Shown: positions 30,563 to 40,442 of the stretch, piece by piece
Numbering within the stretch: position 1 is the first letter of the stretch
Layout of the letters: the number at the start of each line of letters is the position of its first letter
Assembly (NCBI GenBank): GCA_002371675.1
Contig: DFGE01000001.1
Span: 1-41,504 of the forward strand
Reading direction: 5' to 3'
Origin: Clostridiales bacterium UBA3758
GTDB lineage: Bacteria > Bacillota > Clostridia > Oscillospirales > Oscillospiraceae
DNA: 41,504 nt
Position numbers and translations under genes: made by a program
The notes under the pieces: generated by a model
Seen by the model: the letters and a program-made list of their open reading frames with translations, nothing else
Database searches by the model: none
Told to the model about the DNA's origin: nothing

Positions 30563-31921
30563 CTACGCCTTCTCCTGTCCGCTTTTGCAGACCCGCTGCC
30601 ATTCCGTACGCATGCCGCGGCGGCAGTTGAACAGGCGGATCTCGCGCATCATCGGAGAGCAGTCCGCAGGCTCGTCCGGGCATTTTTTCAGCCGGACGCA
30701 GGCTGGATAGAGCGGACAGTCCCGGCAGAGCGCGGTCTTCGCCGAGCGCTCCCTCCAGCTTTTCACGAGAGCCGGATCCGTCACGCCGTTCACCACATCG
30801 CCGACGACCTCCTCCGCCCGGAAGTGGTCGCATTTCAGGAGCTCTCCCGTGGGATAGATGGCGAAGCTGCGGGCGGAATCCGCCATGCAGTGCTTCCTCG
30901 GGCGGTTGTACTGCGCCAGATCCAAACTGTGACCGTAGTCCTCCAGCCGGAGAAGCAGTCTGCGGTAGGCGTCCAAAATGCGCCCTCCGTCCTGCCAGGC
31001 GGGATCCGCCGAGAGAAAGTCATACTCGAACAGCTCATGCAGTGAGAAGCCGAAATCCTTGCTGCCGCCGAAGCGCTCCTGCAGCTCGTCGATCAGCCTG
31101 AGCAGCTCCTCCGCATTCTCCAGCGTGAGATTCAGCCGAACGCCCACGGCGATCCCCGCCTCGAGCAGCATCCCGATGTTGCGCAGAACGCGGCGGTAGG
31201 GACTCGGATCGGAGCAGACGTATTGTTTGCAGGCGTTGTAGCTCTCTTCCGTGCCGTCCAGCGTGATCTGTGCCCAATCGAGCTTCCAGTCCTCCTTTGC
31301 GGAGGCGACGCTCTCCTCCGTCCAGAGGTAGCCGTTGGTGATGATGCTGCTGCGGAAGCTGACGCCGTCCCGCCGGAGATCGGCGCAGATCCGCTCGATC
31401 GCCGCGGTGTTCAGCAGCGGTTCTCCGCCGAACCAGCGGAGCGAGACGTTCCTTCCCGCCGCGTGGCTGCGGATGAAGGCGGCCGCACGGTCGGCGTCCT
31501 CCTCCCGCATCGTCACCGGCGCATATCCCTTCTCAAAGCAGTAGGGACAGCGGGCGTTGCAGGCGGTCGTCGTATAGACGGTGAAGGAGCTTTTCTCTTC
31601 CGCCTCCAGCGAGGCGCGGTAAACCATCTCCGTCACGCGCCCCAGCTGATCCGCGGTCTGCAGCTCGTTCGCGTCCTGCGGGATCAGGAACCAGCGCTCC
31701 TGCCAGAGCGCGGCATCCGGGAGGGAGGCGGGGTCCGTGCGCACGTCGAGCGCCGCGTCCGTAAAGACCAGGACGCGCGTCAGCGCGTTAAAGAGCAGCG
31801 TGCCGCCCTCGACCGGCTCGAACAGCACAAAGCGGCTCCACCGCAGCGGCGCGCCGCTGTACTTCTGCCTGCCGAGAACAGAGGAAAAGAGAGAGCCCTC
31901 TCCCCATACGATTCGCTGCAT
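30563..31921 (-). CDS. Radical SAM/SPASM peptide maturase
   Basis: Predicted to install thioether or similar crosslinks in the peptide encoded just upstream. In 452 residues there is an N-terminal region (1-105) like those of peptide maturases (LRWSRFVLFEPVEGGTLLFNALT). The radical SAM core has CNARCPYC (Cys 121, 125, 128, the CxxxCxxC cluster), RWFGGEPLL and SSIITNGYL, and TLDGTEESYN follows. A C-terminal SPASM region has many Cys (LLKCDHF, CRDCPLYPACVRLKKC, ADC) for auxiliary Fe-S clusters. ATG 31921 follows GGGAGGTG; TTG 31939 would overlap that site. It is not an anaerobic sulfatase maturase by context, as no sulfatase is near. Confidence 0.92.
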   Translation of the reverse strand: MQRIVWGEGSLFSSVLGRQKYSGAPLRWSRFVLFEPVEGGTLLFNALTRVLVFTDAALDVRTDPASLPDAALWQERWFLIPQDANELQTADQLGRVTEMVYRASLEAEEKSSFTVYTTTACNARCPYCFEKGYAPVTMREEDADRAAAFIRSHAAGRNVSLRWFGGEPLLNTAAIERICADLRRDGVSFRSSIITNGYLWTEESVASAKEDWKLDWAQITLDGTEESYNACKQYVCSDPSPYRRVLRNIGMLLEAGIAVGVRLNLTLENAEELLRLIDELQERFGGSKDFGFSLHELFEYDFLSADPAWQDGGRILDAYRRLLLRLEDYGHSLDLAQYNRPRKHCMADSARSFAIYPTGELLKCDHFRAEEVVGDVVNGVTDPALVKSWRERSAKTALCRDCPLYPACVRLKKCPDEPADCSPMMREIRLFNCRRGMRTEWQRVCKSGQEKA

Positions 31922-31945
31922 CGTGCAAACACCTCCCAATATGGA

Positions 31946-31971
31946 ATGGAGAGGAGCACGCTCCTCTCCAT
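31946..31971 (-). promoter_or_regulatory. Strong hairpin between precursor peptide and maturase genes
   Basis: A perfect 12-bp stem (ATGGAGAGGAGC at 31946-31957 with 31960-31971) with a 2-nt loop and no T run. It could be a partial terminator, an mRNA processing or a stability element, giving more peptide than enzyme message. Confidence 0.6.
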
Positions 31972-32004
31972 GGATACCTTATTCAGCTTCAGAAAAAAGC
32001 GGTC

Positions 32005-32130
32005 TCAGATGATAAAGCCGGTATCGGTGCCGCAGTCATATCCGTCGCACCTGCAAAAGGAACTGCAGACGATATCGCTGGCACAGAAATTGACAAAATC
32101 GCAAGCGGGCGTAGTATATGCGGTTTTCAT
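32005..32130 (-). CDS. Six-cysteine RiPP precursor peptide
   Basis: A 41-codon gene read from ATG 32130 to TGA 32005. GGAGGA lies 6 nt upstream, and a perfect promoter lies about 80 nt upstream. The peptide opens MKTAYTTPACDFVNF and ends DTGFII. Cys are at 10, 16, 22, 26, 28 and 33, with Asp at 11, 19, 29, 32 and 36, and Ser/Gly between. It has no double-Gly site and no hydrophobic signal. The first gene of a two-gene transcript with the radical SAM/SPASM enzyme, it is the likely substrate. The CxxD and CxxxD spacings (16-19, 28-32, 33-36) recall ranthipeptide-type crosslinks, and the six Cys also allow sactipeptide-type links. It does not match the SCIFF Cys spacing I remember. Confidence 0.85.
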   Translation of the reverse strand: MKTAYTTPACDFVNFCASDIVCSSFCRCDGYDCGTDTGFII

Positions 32131-32213
32131 GTGATGTCCTCCAAGCACTCGATCAAAGCCGGAGCCGGCAGATCCCGGGAAAACCGCTCCGATGATCGTA
32201 ATAAATCAACTGT

Positions 32214-32242
32214 ATTATAAATCGCGCTGCGGTCTCTGTCAA
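32214..32242 (-). promoter_or_regulatory. Promoter of the RiPP operon
   Basis: On the minus strand: TTGACA (32242-32237), a 17-nt spacer, TATAAT (32219-32214). Perfect consensus, implying strong constitutive expression unless repressed. Confidence 0.88.
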
Positions 32243-32281
32243 GCACGGAATGGACAGGAAACAGAGATTTTTGGCAGGACA

Positions 32282-32316
32282 GCGCAGCTCTCGGACCCCT
32301 GGAGGGAGAGCTGCGC
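32282..32316 (-). terminator. Hairpin downstream of clpB, probable terminator
   Basis: An 11-bp stem (GCGCAGCTCTC at 32282-32292 with 32306-32316) about 13 nt after the clpB stop. On the minus strand it is followed by TGTCCTGCC and only later by A/T, so termination strength is uncertain. Confidence 0.5.
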
Positions 32317-32328
32317 CATCAGGCTAGC

Positions 32329-34908
<2,580 letters not shown>

Positions 34909-34923
34909 GGTTTACGCCTCTTT

Positions 34924-35565
34924 TCAGATATGGATCGGGCTGTGGATCAGCCAGGAATAATAGGCGGCCTCCACCTCGTGCGCGTCCGCGCGCCCGGCGA
35001 GGTAGTCCTTCATGAGCCGGTCAAAGAGCTGCACATAGGCGGAGATGGCCTGCGCCAGCTCCTCCGCCGTGCAGTCACGGTCGGGACGGGCGAGGTCGCG
35101 GGTGAACTTGCCGTCGTAGAGCGCGTAGTCAATGCCGCCGAAGGCGGGCAGATGCGCCTGCTCGATGCTCCGCCAGAGGCGGAAGAAGCCGGTCATGGCC
35201 TCGATCAGCGCGGCGGACTGCGTGCGGAAGATCACCGAGAGCGAGCCGATATGCTCCTCGTCGCCGCGGTAGAGCGCCACCTCGTATTTGACCGTCGGGC
35301 GGTACTTGTACTCCAGCGAGCTCTTGAGGGACATGGACATGCTGTTCGGCGCGAAGAAGGGGACGAGCTCGCGGCTCGGGGAGAGCAGCTGCTCGACGGC
35401 GGAGAGCACGTCGTTGATGCGCCGCTCGGGGGTGGTGTAGCCCACGTACTCGGCGAGGATCTGGTTGATGAGGCTGGAGCGGTTGGTGCCCATGCGGTGC
35501 GCCAGCAGGTCGACCTCCCGCACCACATCGTCGTTGAGCATGAGGCTGTATAATGTCTTTTTCAC
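34924..35565 (-). CDS. Ribbon-helix-helix-like protein encoded ahead of clpB
   Basis: 213 residues from GTG 35565, behind AAAGGTGTG. The N terminus KKTLYSLMLNDDVVREVDLLAHRMGTNRSSLINQILAEYVG has the layout of a ribbon-helix-helix (Arc/CopG-like) DNA-binding or dimerisation domain. The remaining 165 residues, with YEVALYRGDEEHIGSLSV and FFRLWRSIEQAHLP, are not a family I recognise. Being first in a two-gene operon with clpB, it could regulate that operon or act in the same stress response. Both are inference. Confidence 0.65.
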   Translation of the reverse strand: MKKTLYSLMLNDDVVREVDLLAHRMGTNRSSLINQILAEYVGYTTPERRINDVLSAVEQLLSPSRELVPFFAPNSMSMSLKSSLEYKYRPTVKYEVALYRGDEEHIGSLSVIFRTQSAALIEAMTGFFRLWRSIEQAHLPAFGGIDYALYDGKFTRDLARPDRDCTAEELAQAISAYVQLFDRLMKDYLAGRADAHEVEAAYYSWLIHSPIHI

Positions 35566-35653
35566 GCTTGGATCACACCTTTCGCTTTTCTGCCCGGGCC
35601 GCGCGGCGCAGAGCGGCGCAGCGCCCGCCGACCTGGGTTCATTTTCTAATAGC

Positions 35654-35682
35654 AGTATAGCGCAGAGAAGAAAACTTGTCAA
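35654..35682 (-). promoter_or_regulatory. Promoter of the RHH-clpB operon
   Basis: On the minus strand: TTGACA (35682-35677), a 17-nt spacer, TATACT (35659-35654), giving a leader of about 80 nt. It looks like an ordinary vegetative promoter. Confidence 0.82.
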
Positions 35683-35796
35683 TAGAATTATATAAAAGAA
35701 TATGCAAATTATATGTGAACAAACGAGAGAATCTTCTCTTGCAATTTCTCACGCCATCGGGTATAATAACAAAGCTGAGCACCGGGACTGTCTTTA

Positions 35797-36386
35797 TATG
35801 GACAGGTATCGAAGTGGGGAGCGAGCCGAAGCGCCGCCGGTGGCGGAAGAAGCGAGGCGAGCGAGTGGCAGCGGTCGAAATTCCGCGAGCGAGAGCGAGC
35901 AGGGAATTTCGGGCACCGCAACAGGGCATAACGGCCCTGCTTTGAACCGTGTCTCGACTGCCCCAGCGTTAAATCAATATGGACAGGTATCGAAGTGGGG
36001 AGCGAGCCGACGCGCCGCCGGTGGCGGAAGAAGCGAGGCGAGCGAGTGGCAGCGGTCGAAATTCCGCGAGCGAGAGCGAGCAGGGAATTTCGGGCACCGC
36101 AACAGGGCATAACGGCCCTGCTTTGAATCGAATCCAGACTTCCCCGGCACCAAATCAATATGGACAGGTATCGAAGTGGGGAGCGAGCCGAAGCGCCGCC
36201 TGTGGCGGAAGAAGCGAGGCGAGCGAGTGGCAGCGGTCGAAATTCCGCGAGCGAGAGCAAGCAGGGAATTTCGGGCACCGCAACAGGGCATAACGGCCCT
36301 GCTTTGAACCGCGTCCCGATTGCCCCAGCGTTAAATCAATATGGACAGGTATCGAAGTGGTCATAACGGCCCTGACTCGAAACCGA
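35797..36386 (+). repeat. 181-bp tandem repeat built on the 5' half of tRNA-Ser
   Basis: Units begin (TATGGACAGGTATCGAAGTGG) at 35797, 35978, 36159 and 36340, an exact 181-base period with few substitutions. Units 1-3 are complete; unit 4 stops early. Each complete unit reads as a tRNA-Ser-like start (GGACAGGTATCGAAGTGG), then about 113 foreign bases, then the continuation of the tRNA (GCATAACGGCCCTG). Unit 4 lacks the foreign part and so shows the uninterrupted tRNA-like order. The foreign part contains a 9-bp stem CGAAATTCC...GGAATTTCG. Long open frames through the array follow the repeat and are not believable genes. Confidence 0.9.
36343..36386 (+). pseudogene. 5' fragment of a tRNA-Ser gene
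   Basis: Bases 36343-36386 align with the first 44 bases of the intact tRNA-Ser at 36537, sharing GGTATCGAAGTGGTCATAACGG and the CTGA-TCGAAA region of the anticodon arm. The acceptor strand (GGACAGG against GGAGCGG) and the anticodon stem are changed, and nothing downstream matches the 3' half. It cannot form a functional tRNA. Confidence 0.7.
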
Positions 36387-36536
36387 ATGGCCATTTTGGA
36401 AGCCTCTTTCGAAAATGTCTTGATTTTTCAAGGCTTTCACGGTATCATATGGAAGCGATTTTAAGGCTTTTCTCTCCTGCTTTTCTCTCCTTTTTCCAAG
36501 GTGCTTCGGAGCACACTGCCTTTGCCAATCAAATAC

Positions 36537-36625
36537 GGAGCGGTATCGAAGTGGTCATAACGGGGCTGATTCGAAATCAGTTTGAGGGCAACCTCACGTG
36601 GGTTCGAATCCCACCCGCTCCGCCA
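36537..36625 (+). tRNA. tRNA-Ser (anticodon CGA), insertion site of the integrative element
   Basis: The 7-bp acceptor stem GGAGCGG pairs with CCGCTCC, with discriminator G and encoded CCA (36623-36625). The anticodon loop TTCGAAA gives CGA, reading UCG. There is a long class II variable arm (TTTGAGGGCAACCTCAC) and a normal T arm (GTGGG-TTCGAAT-CCCAC). An integrase gene ends 50 bases past the 3' end, reading toward the tRNA, the usual picture of an element inserted at a tRNA 3' end that rebuilds the gene. Confidence 0.95.
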
Positions 36626-36674
36626 AACGCCAGTTTTCATGCGGTTTTGTCGCTTGGAAGCTGGCGTTTTTTGC

Positions 36675-37841
36675 TTATTGGATCGCGGTCAGCGCACCTT
36701 TCAGGCCATTCACCATCGCGTCTGCCGAGGACAATTTGGAGTTGTAGTCCAGATGGGCATATACATTGGCTGTGGTCGAGAAGTCGCTGTGACCGAGCCA
36801 CTCCTGGATCTGTTTCATCGGGACGCCGTTGGAGAGTAAAAGAGACGCGCAACTATGCCGGAGATCGTGGAAACGAATATGGCGCAGGTTGTTCTTAGCA
36901 AGCAGCTTCGAAAATGCTGAAGTGAGATAGTGCGGAGAAATCAGAGTTCCCATCTCGTCCACGCAGATGTAGTCCAGATACCGCTTGTCATAGCTTCTGC
37001 CGCATACGCGCCGGTATTCCTCCTGCTGCTTTTTGTGCGCTAACAGCTTTTCCTTAAAGGCTGGGACAAGGGGCAGCGTCCGCATGCTGGATTTTGTTTT
37101 CGTGGTATCCTGGGCGATCTGAACGTGCTTGCCATTAAGGTTGCAGGATGTGACAGTATGGCGGATGGTGATGGTGTTGTTCTGAAAGTCAATCGCGCTC
37201 CATTTCAGCCCCAGGGCTTCACTTCTCCGCAGGCCGTAGAATGCACCAAGAAAAATCGGGATCTCAAGGCGAGTACCTTTTGCGGAGGTAAAGAGTTTTT
37301 GCACCTCGTCGCTGTCATAAAAGCTGCCAATAAACCGATTCTTTTTGGGGCGCTCCACCTTGTCCGCAGGATTCGTTGGAATCAGGTCAATCTTTACGGC
37401 ATATTTCAGAGCTTTATGGATATTGGCGTGGTAATGAATGACCGAGCTTGCTGAAACCCGTTTTAGCTGATCCATATAGAACGCTTGGATGTCAGTTGCT
37501 TTCAGATCTCCGAGAGAGATCTTTTTCGCCTTGAAATAAGGGACGATTACACCCTTAACCATACTGGAATAGGACGAATAGGTAGTAATCGCAATTGTAG
37601 GTTTTACGATCTCTAGCCATTGGAGCATGAAATCTGAAAACAGGATGTCTTGCTCCAACGGCTTCTCATCGGGTACAAATTCTTTTCGTAGCTCCATGAG
37701 CATCTTTTCCGCTTTTTTCTTGTTGCCCTTCACGGGCAGCCCGGTAGGAAACCACTTTGTTTTTCGCTTACCAGCGGCATCGTGGTAGTTCACCACCATA
37801 TAATAGTTTCCGTTCTTTTCTTGCAGATGTCCTGCTACCAT
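36675..37841 (-). CDS. Tyrosine integrase of the integrative element
   Basis: 388 residues. The N-terminal arm-binding domain (LQEKNGNYYMVVNYHD, TKWFPTGLPVKGNKKKA) is followed by a SAM-like core-binding domain (FSDFMLQWLEIVKPTIAITTYSSY). The catalytic domain has Arg in FYGLRRSEALGLKW, the HxxR box in RFHDLRHSCASLLL, a late His in LGHSDFST and the nucleophile Tyr in ANVYAHLD. The catalytic set is complete. ATG 37841 follows AAAGGAGG; the longer in-frame start at 37922 lacks a site. It reads toward the tRNA. Confidence 0.95.
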   Translation of the reverse strand: MVAGHLQEKNGNYYMVVNYHDAAGKRKTKWFPTGLPVKGNKKKAEKMLMELRKEFVPDEKPLEQDILFSDFMLQWLEIVKPTIAITTYSSYSSMVKGVIVPYFKAKKISLGDLKATDIQAFYMDQLKRVSASSVIHYHANIHKALKYAVKIDLIPTNPADKVERPKKNRFIGSFYDSDEVQKLFTSAKGTRLEIPIFLGAFYGLRRSEALGLKWSAIDFQNNTITIRHTVTSCNLNGKHVQIAQDTTKTKSSMRTLPLVPAFKEKLLAHKKQQEEYRRVCGRSYDKRYLDYICVDEMGTLISPHYLTSAFSKLLAKNNLRHIRFHDLRHSCASLLLSNGVPMKQIQEWLGHSDFSTTANVYAHLDYNSKLSSADAMVNGLKGALTAIQ

Positions 37842-37929
37842 GTGAATCCTCCTTTTTTTAGAACAATTGGACTTCTGCTGTTGGCTGTCTCCATTGTAAT
37901 CGGGAGCCGCGCAGAAGTCCAATGTGCGA

Positions 37930-38148
37930 TTATGGGGTCGGTGCTTTTATGAAAACACGTATATAAGAAAGAAGGTGGGCTTTTGGTATCCGATAGGAAC
38001 GGCCCACTTTTATGCATTCGATTTTATTCTCCCGAATCAGCTTATATCCTGTCTTGGTGCTGACTCCCAACGCTCTACTCATTTCCTCAACGGTCAGAAT
38101 GTCCGGGTACTCTTTCAGAATAGAACGGTAAATATCACTAAAGCCCAT
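37930..38148 (-). CDS. Excisionase-family (MerR-like HTH) protein
   Basis: 72 residues with a helix-turn-helix of the excisionase/HTH_17 type: ILTVEEMSRALGVSTKTGYKLIRENKIECIKVGRSYRIPKAHLLSYI. It directly precedes the integrase in transcription order, as xis usually does, and so probably directs excision. ATG 38148 follows AAAGGAGTG and lies 3 nt after the upstream stop. Confidence 0.9.
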   Translation of the reverse strand: MGFSDIYRSILKEYPDILTVEEMSRALGVSTKTGYKLIRENKIECIKVGRSYRIPKAHLLSYIRVFIKAPTP

Positions 38149-38151
38149 TTT

Positions 38152-38673
38152 TCACTCCTTTAGTATAAGCTCATAATCATACCCTTTGCGGTAATTACAG
38201 TAGGTACAGGTATCTCTCTTTTGGCTTTTGGTGACTCGGAGGAGCTTGTACTTGCCAACAGAACGAAAATTGTCCGCGCAGCGTTTACAGAGACACATGA
38301 CGATGTTGTTATCACCTCCACCCGTCTCGCCTATACTGATTGCCAGGGCGCGCCAAAGAGCTTTTATCTGTCCTTCAGAGAGCGTTCCAACATAATCACT
38401 CACCCTGTCCTTGCTGATTGTTCTGATCTGCTCCAGCAAGATAACGGAGGGATTATCCAAGCCTGTTTCTGTCCCGACATATATATGCGTAGGCAGTTTG
38501 GCTTTTTCTGGCCGTAACGTGGTAATGGCTGCGACGATGACTGTGGTGCTGTTTTTGTTCCCTATATTGTTGGAAATAATGACTGCAGGGCGGTAGCCTC
38601 TCTGCTCCGATCCCACACCGTCGCCGAAGTCTATATAATAAATCTCGCCCCGCGAGAATTGTTGCCCGCTCAT
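38152..38673 (-). CDS. MazF/PemK-like protein with a C-terminal Cys-rich domain
   Basis: 173 residues. The first 115 or so match the MazF/PemK endoribonuclease fold: RGEIYYIDFGDGVGSEQRGYRPAVIISNN, then TTVIVAAITT and THIYVGTETGL, NPSVILLEQIRTISKDRV. The C-terminal 50 residues form a separate domain with CLCKRC and CTYC pairs and a closing RKGYDYELI, probably a zinc ribbon. No antitoxin gene is adjacent; the excisionase follows after 3 nt. Either it is a toxin controlled from elsewhere on the element, or the fold has been reused for regulating integration or mRNA. ATG 38673 follows AGAGGAGG. Confidence 0.85.
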   Translation of the reverse strand: MSGQQFSRGEIYYIDFGDGVGSEQRGYRPAVIISNNIGNKNSTTVIVAAITTLRPEKAKLPTHIYVGTETGLDNPSVILLEQIRTISKDRVSDYVGTLSEGQIKALWRALAISIGETGGGDNNIVMCLCKRCADNFRSVGKYKLLRVTKSQKRDTCTYCNYRKGYDYELILKE

Positions 38674-39231
38674 AGCTCGACCTCCTCTGTAGATAATTAG
38701 TGGCTTGTCCGCCTATGTAAAGGCCGGACGCAGGGCAGCAAAAGAAATGGCGCAATGTAGACAAACTCTGCCCGCTGTTAGCTGGCCATTGTCCGGCATA
38801 TTATGTGAAAGCAAGCCTATTTGCCCTCGACGCCCGGGCTTGCCATTGGGAAATCATCAAACGGCTGGCGGTGTACCAGCTCCACGGGAATTTAACCCCC
38901 GGCAGGATCGCTGTCGGCTGCCCTCATTGCCTGTGACGCCTCACGCACGGAAACGCGCTGCACGCTCGGACTGTGACTGAGCAGGAGTATCTTTGACCCC
39001 ATAGCCTGTCGTGGCCGCGCCGGTAACCATCCGACACTCATAGCAAACTGTTCTCGCTCCGTGTGGAGGATGTGCAAGCCGAAAACAAGGTAAAGTGACT
39101 TTTCGCTGCCTACATCCGCCGCAGATCATGGCGCAGCCGCTATTCTGGCTCATGCTCTCGCAATAGCTATGGGAATGTGCTTGATGAATGGGGATTCTGT
39201 TGTCAAAGTTCAAACCCATTCACCGTAAAAC
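38674..39231. other. Stretch without a convincing gene; one possible small Cys-rich frame on the minus strand
   Basis: The minus-strand frame 39219-38941 (92 codons) holds CGGCRQRK and VCYECR, a two-pair Cys pattern that could be a zinc ribbon. Its ribosome site is weak and much of the rest looks random. Other frames here have no recognisable features. The region may hold a decayed gene. Confidence 0.35.
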
Positions 39232-39232
39232 G

Positions 39233-39273
39233 GAAAACAGGTGAAAGGCTTTCCGTTGCCTCTCACCTGTTTC
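39233..39273 (-). terminator. Terminator after the element sigma factor
   Basis: A nearly perfect stem of about 15 bp (left arm 39235-39249 with ACAGGTGA, right arm 39258-39272 with TCACCTGT) about 28 nt after the sigma gene stop. On the minus strand it is followed by TTTTCCGTTTT. Confidence 0.7.
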
Positions 39274-39300
39274 CTAACTAATCAGGGAAAATGTACCCCC

Positions 39301-39807
39301 TTATTTCAGGATTTTTTTCAGATTGTCAATTGCCGACAATACTGACCGCCGCGCGGCGGGATAGCTGCACTTCTCAATATCCGCGATTTGCTCATACGTC
39401 ATCTCACCGAAGTAGTAGAGGATCAGTCTGCGCCGTTGGAGAACTGGCAGAGATTGGATTGCCTTATGTAATTCTTCGCGCTCAATCTTGTGACTGACAA
39501 TCGCTTCAATGGGCGGGGATACTGCAAACGCGCGCTCATGCAAAGCGGCCTCTGTCAATTCGGAGCGTTCAAAATGGTTGTCCACCTCATTCAAGTGTGA
39601 TAGATCCTCCAGCTCAAAAGCATCCAGCGTATCAAATAGCGACTTTTTGATCTCCAGACAATGCTCCACACCCTGTCCATCCTTAAAGCGGATGTAATAA
39701 CGAGCCGTCGGAGTATCAATGCCAACTGAAAACAGTTCATAGGGATTGTCTTTATCTTTGCGCCTCTTGGGGCGCTTATCATATTGATTTGGATGCTTGC
39801 CATCCAT
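39301..39807 (-). CDS. Sigma-70-like factor of the integrative element
   Basis: 168 residues. The C-terminal part is region 4: ELHKAIQSLPVLQRRRLILYYFGEMTYEQIADIEKCSYPAARRSVLSAIDNLKKIL. The N-terminal half begins with a basic stretch and YYIRFKDGQGVEHCLEIKKSLFDTLDAFE, a pattern I associate with element-borne sigma factors of Clostridia. Such proteins probably drive transfer or excision genes. GGAGG lies ahead of ATG 39807 at the base of a long hairpin. Confidence 0.85.
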   Translation of the reverse strand: MDGKHPNQYDKRPKRRKDKDNPYELFSVGIDTPTARYYIRFKDGQGVEHCLEIKKSLFDTLDAFELEDLSHLNEVDNHFERSELTEAALHERAFAVSPPIEAIVSHKIEREELHKAIQSLPVLQRRRLILYYFGEMTYEQIADIEKCSYPAARRSVLSAIDNLKKILK

Positions 39808-39818
39808 TTTCTTTTACC

Positions 39819-39852
39819 TCCGATCTGAATTTTTTGAAAAATCCAGATCGGA
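39819..39852 (-). promoter_or_regulatory. Long inverted repeat at the ribosome site of the sigma gene
   Basis: TCCGATCTG (39819-39827) pairs with CAGATCGGA (39844-39852), and the inner A/T stretches also pair with one mismatch, giving a stem of about 15 bp and a tiny loop. On the minus strand its end runs into GGAGG, so folding would partly hide the ribosome site, or the dyad is an operator. Confidence 0.6.
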
Positions 39853-40013
39853 AGGCGGAGAGCGGCAGGCAAGCTTTGCGTGTTTAGTTGTTACGCGAAG
39901 GGTTATGGTGTATTGCGATACATCTCTGTAGGTGAAATCTGCCCATGCGCCACGCCAAAATGCATCTGCCTGGGCATGTCTGACACCTCATTCACGGGAA
40001 ATATGTATTAGAG

Positions 40014-40030
40014 TTCACCAAAAAGGTGAA
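40014..40030. promoter_or_regulatory. Dyad between the divergent sigma and XRE genes, candidate operator
   Basis: TTCACC-AAAAA-GGTGAA, a perfect 6-bp dyad 59 nt before the XRE gene. Its position between the divergent genes suits binding by the XRE regulator. Confidence 0.5.
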
Positions 40031-40088
40031 ATGCCGCGAATTATGTTGAGAGGACAGGTAATGTAGAATATGCGAGAGGTGAATCGTA

Positions 40089-40439
40089 ATGAAAGAATAC
40101 TCTCGCTTTTTAGGAGATGCGGTAAAACGTGCCCGCGGCGCATCAGGACTCACCCAGCGGGAAGTTGCCGATAAAATGAATAAAGATGTTCGCACGGTGC
40201 TGAACATTGAAAACTACAAAGGCAATCCCAAGCTGGAGGTCTTATACCCTCTAGTTCGTGCCCTCAATATAGATCCACGGGAAGTCTTTTATCCCAACAT
40301 GCAGCAGGAATCCCCGGCGCTACGAAGGCTACGTCTATTAGTGGATGATTGCAGCGAGGAAGAAGCCTCTGCATTGATTCCTGTGCTTCAATCTGTGCTT
40401 TGTGCAATCCGCTCAAAAGGCGGAACGGAGATCAAATAA
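40089..40439 (+). CDS. XRE-family helix-turn-helix regulator of the element
   Basis: 116 residues. The N-terminal HTH is clear: DAVKRARGASGLTQREVADKMNKDVRTVLNIENYKGNPKLEVLYPLVRALNIDPREVF. The C-terminal half (PALRRLRLLVDDCSEEEASALIPVLQSVL) is a short helical region. ATG 40089 follows GAGAGGTG. It is divergent from the element sigma factor and so likely controls the switch between maintenance and transfer. Confidence 0.92.
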   Translation: MKEYSRFLGDAVKRARGASGLTQREVADKMNKDVRTVLNIENYKGNPKLEVLYPLVRALNIDPREVFYPNMQQESPALRRLRLLVDDCSEEEASALIPVLQSVLCAIRSKGGTEIK

Positions 40440-40442
40440 AAT

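Noticed and set aside
32005..32130. SCIFF-type precursor
   Set aside because: The length and six Cys are similar, but the Cys spacing and flanking residues differ from the SCIFF pattern I remember.
35979..36293. Genes of about 70-190 codons in the 181-bp array, both strands
   Set aside because: They start at the same point of each repeat unit (or its complement) and only copy the tRNA-like and insert sequence.
36341..36898. 185-codon frame over the tRNA-Ser
   Set aside because: It translates the tRNA fragment, the tRNA gene and the 3' end of the integrase; not a protein gene.
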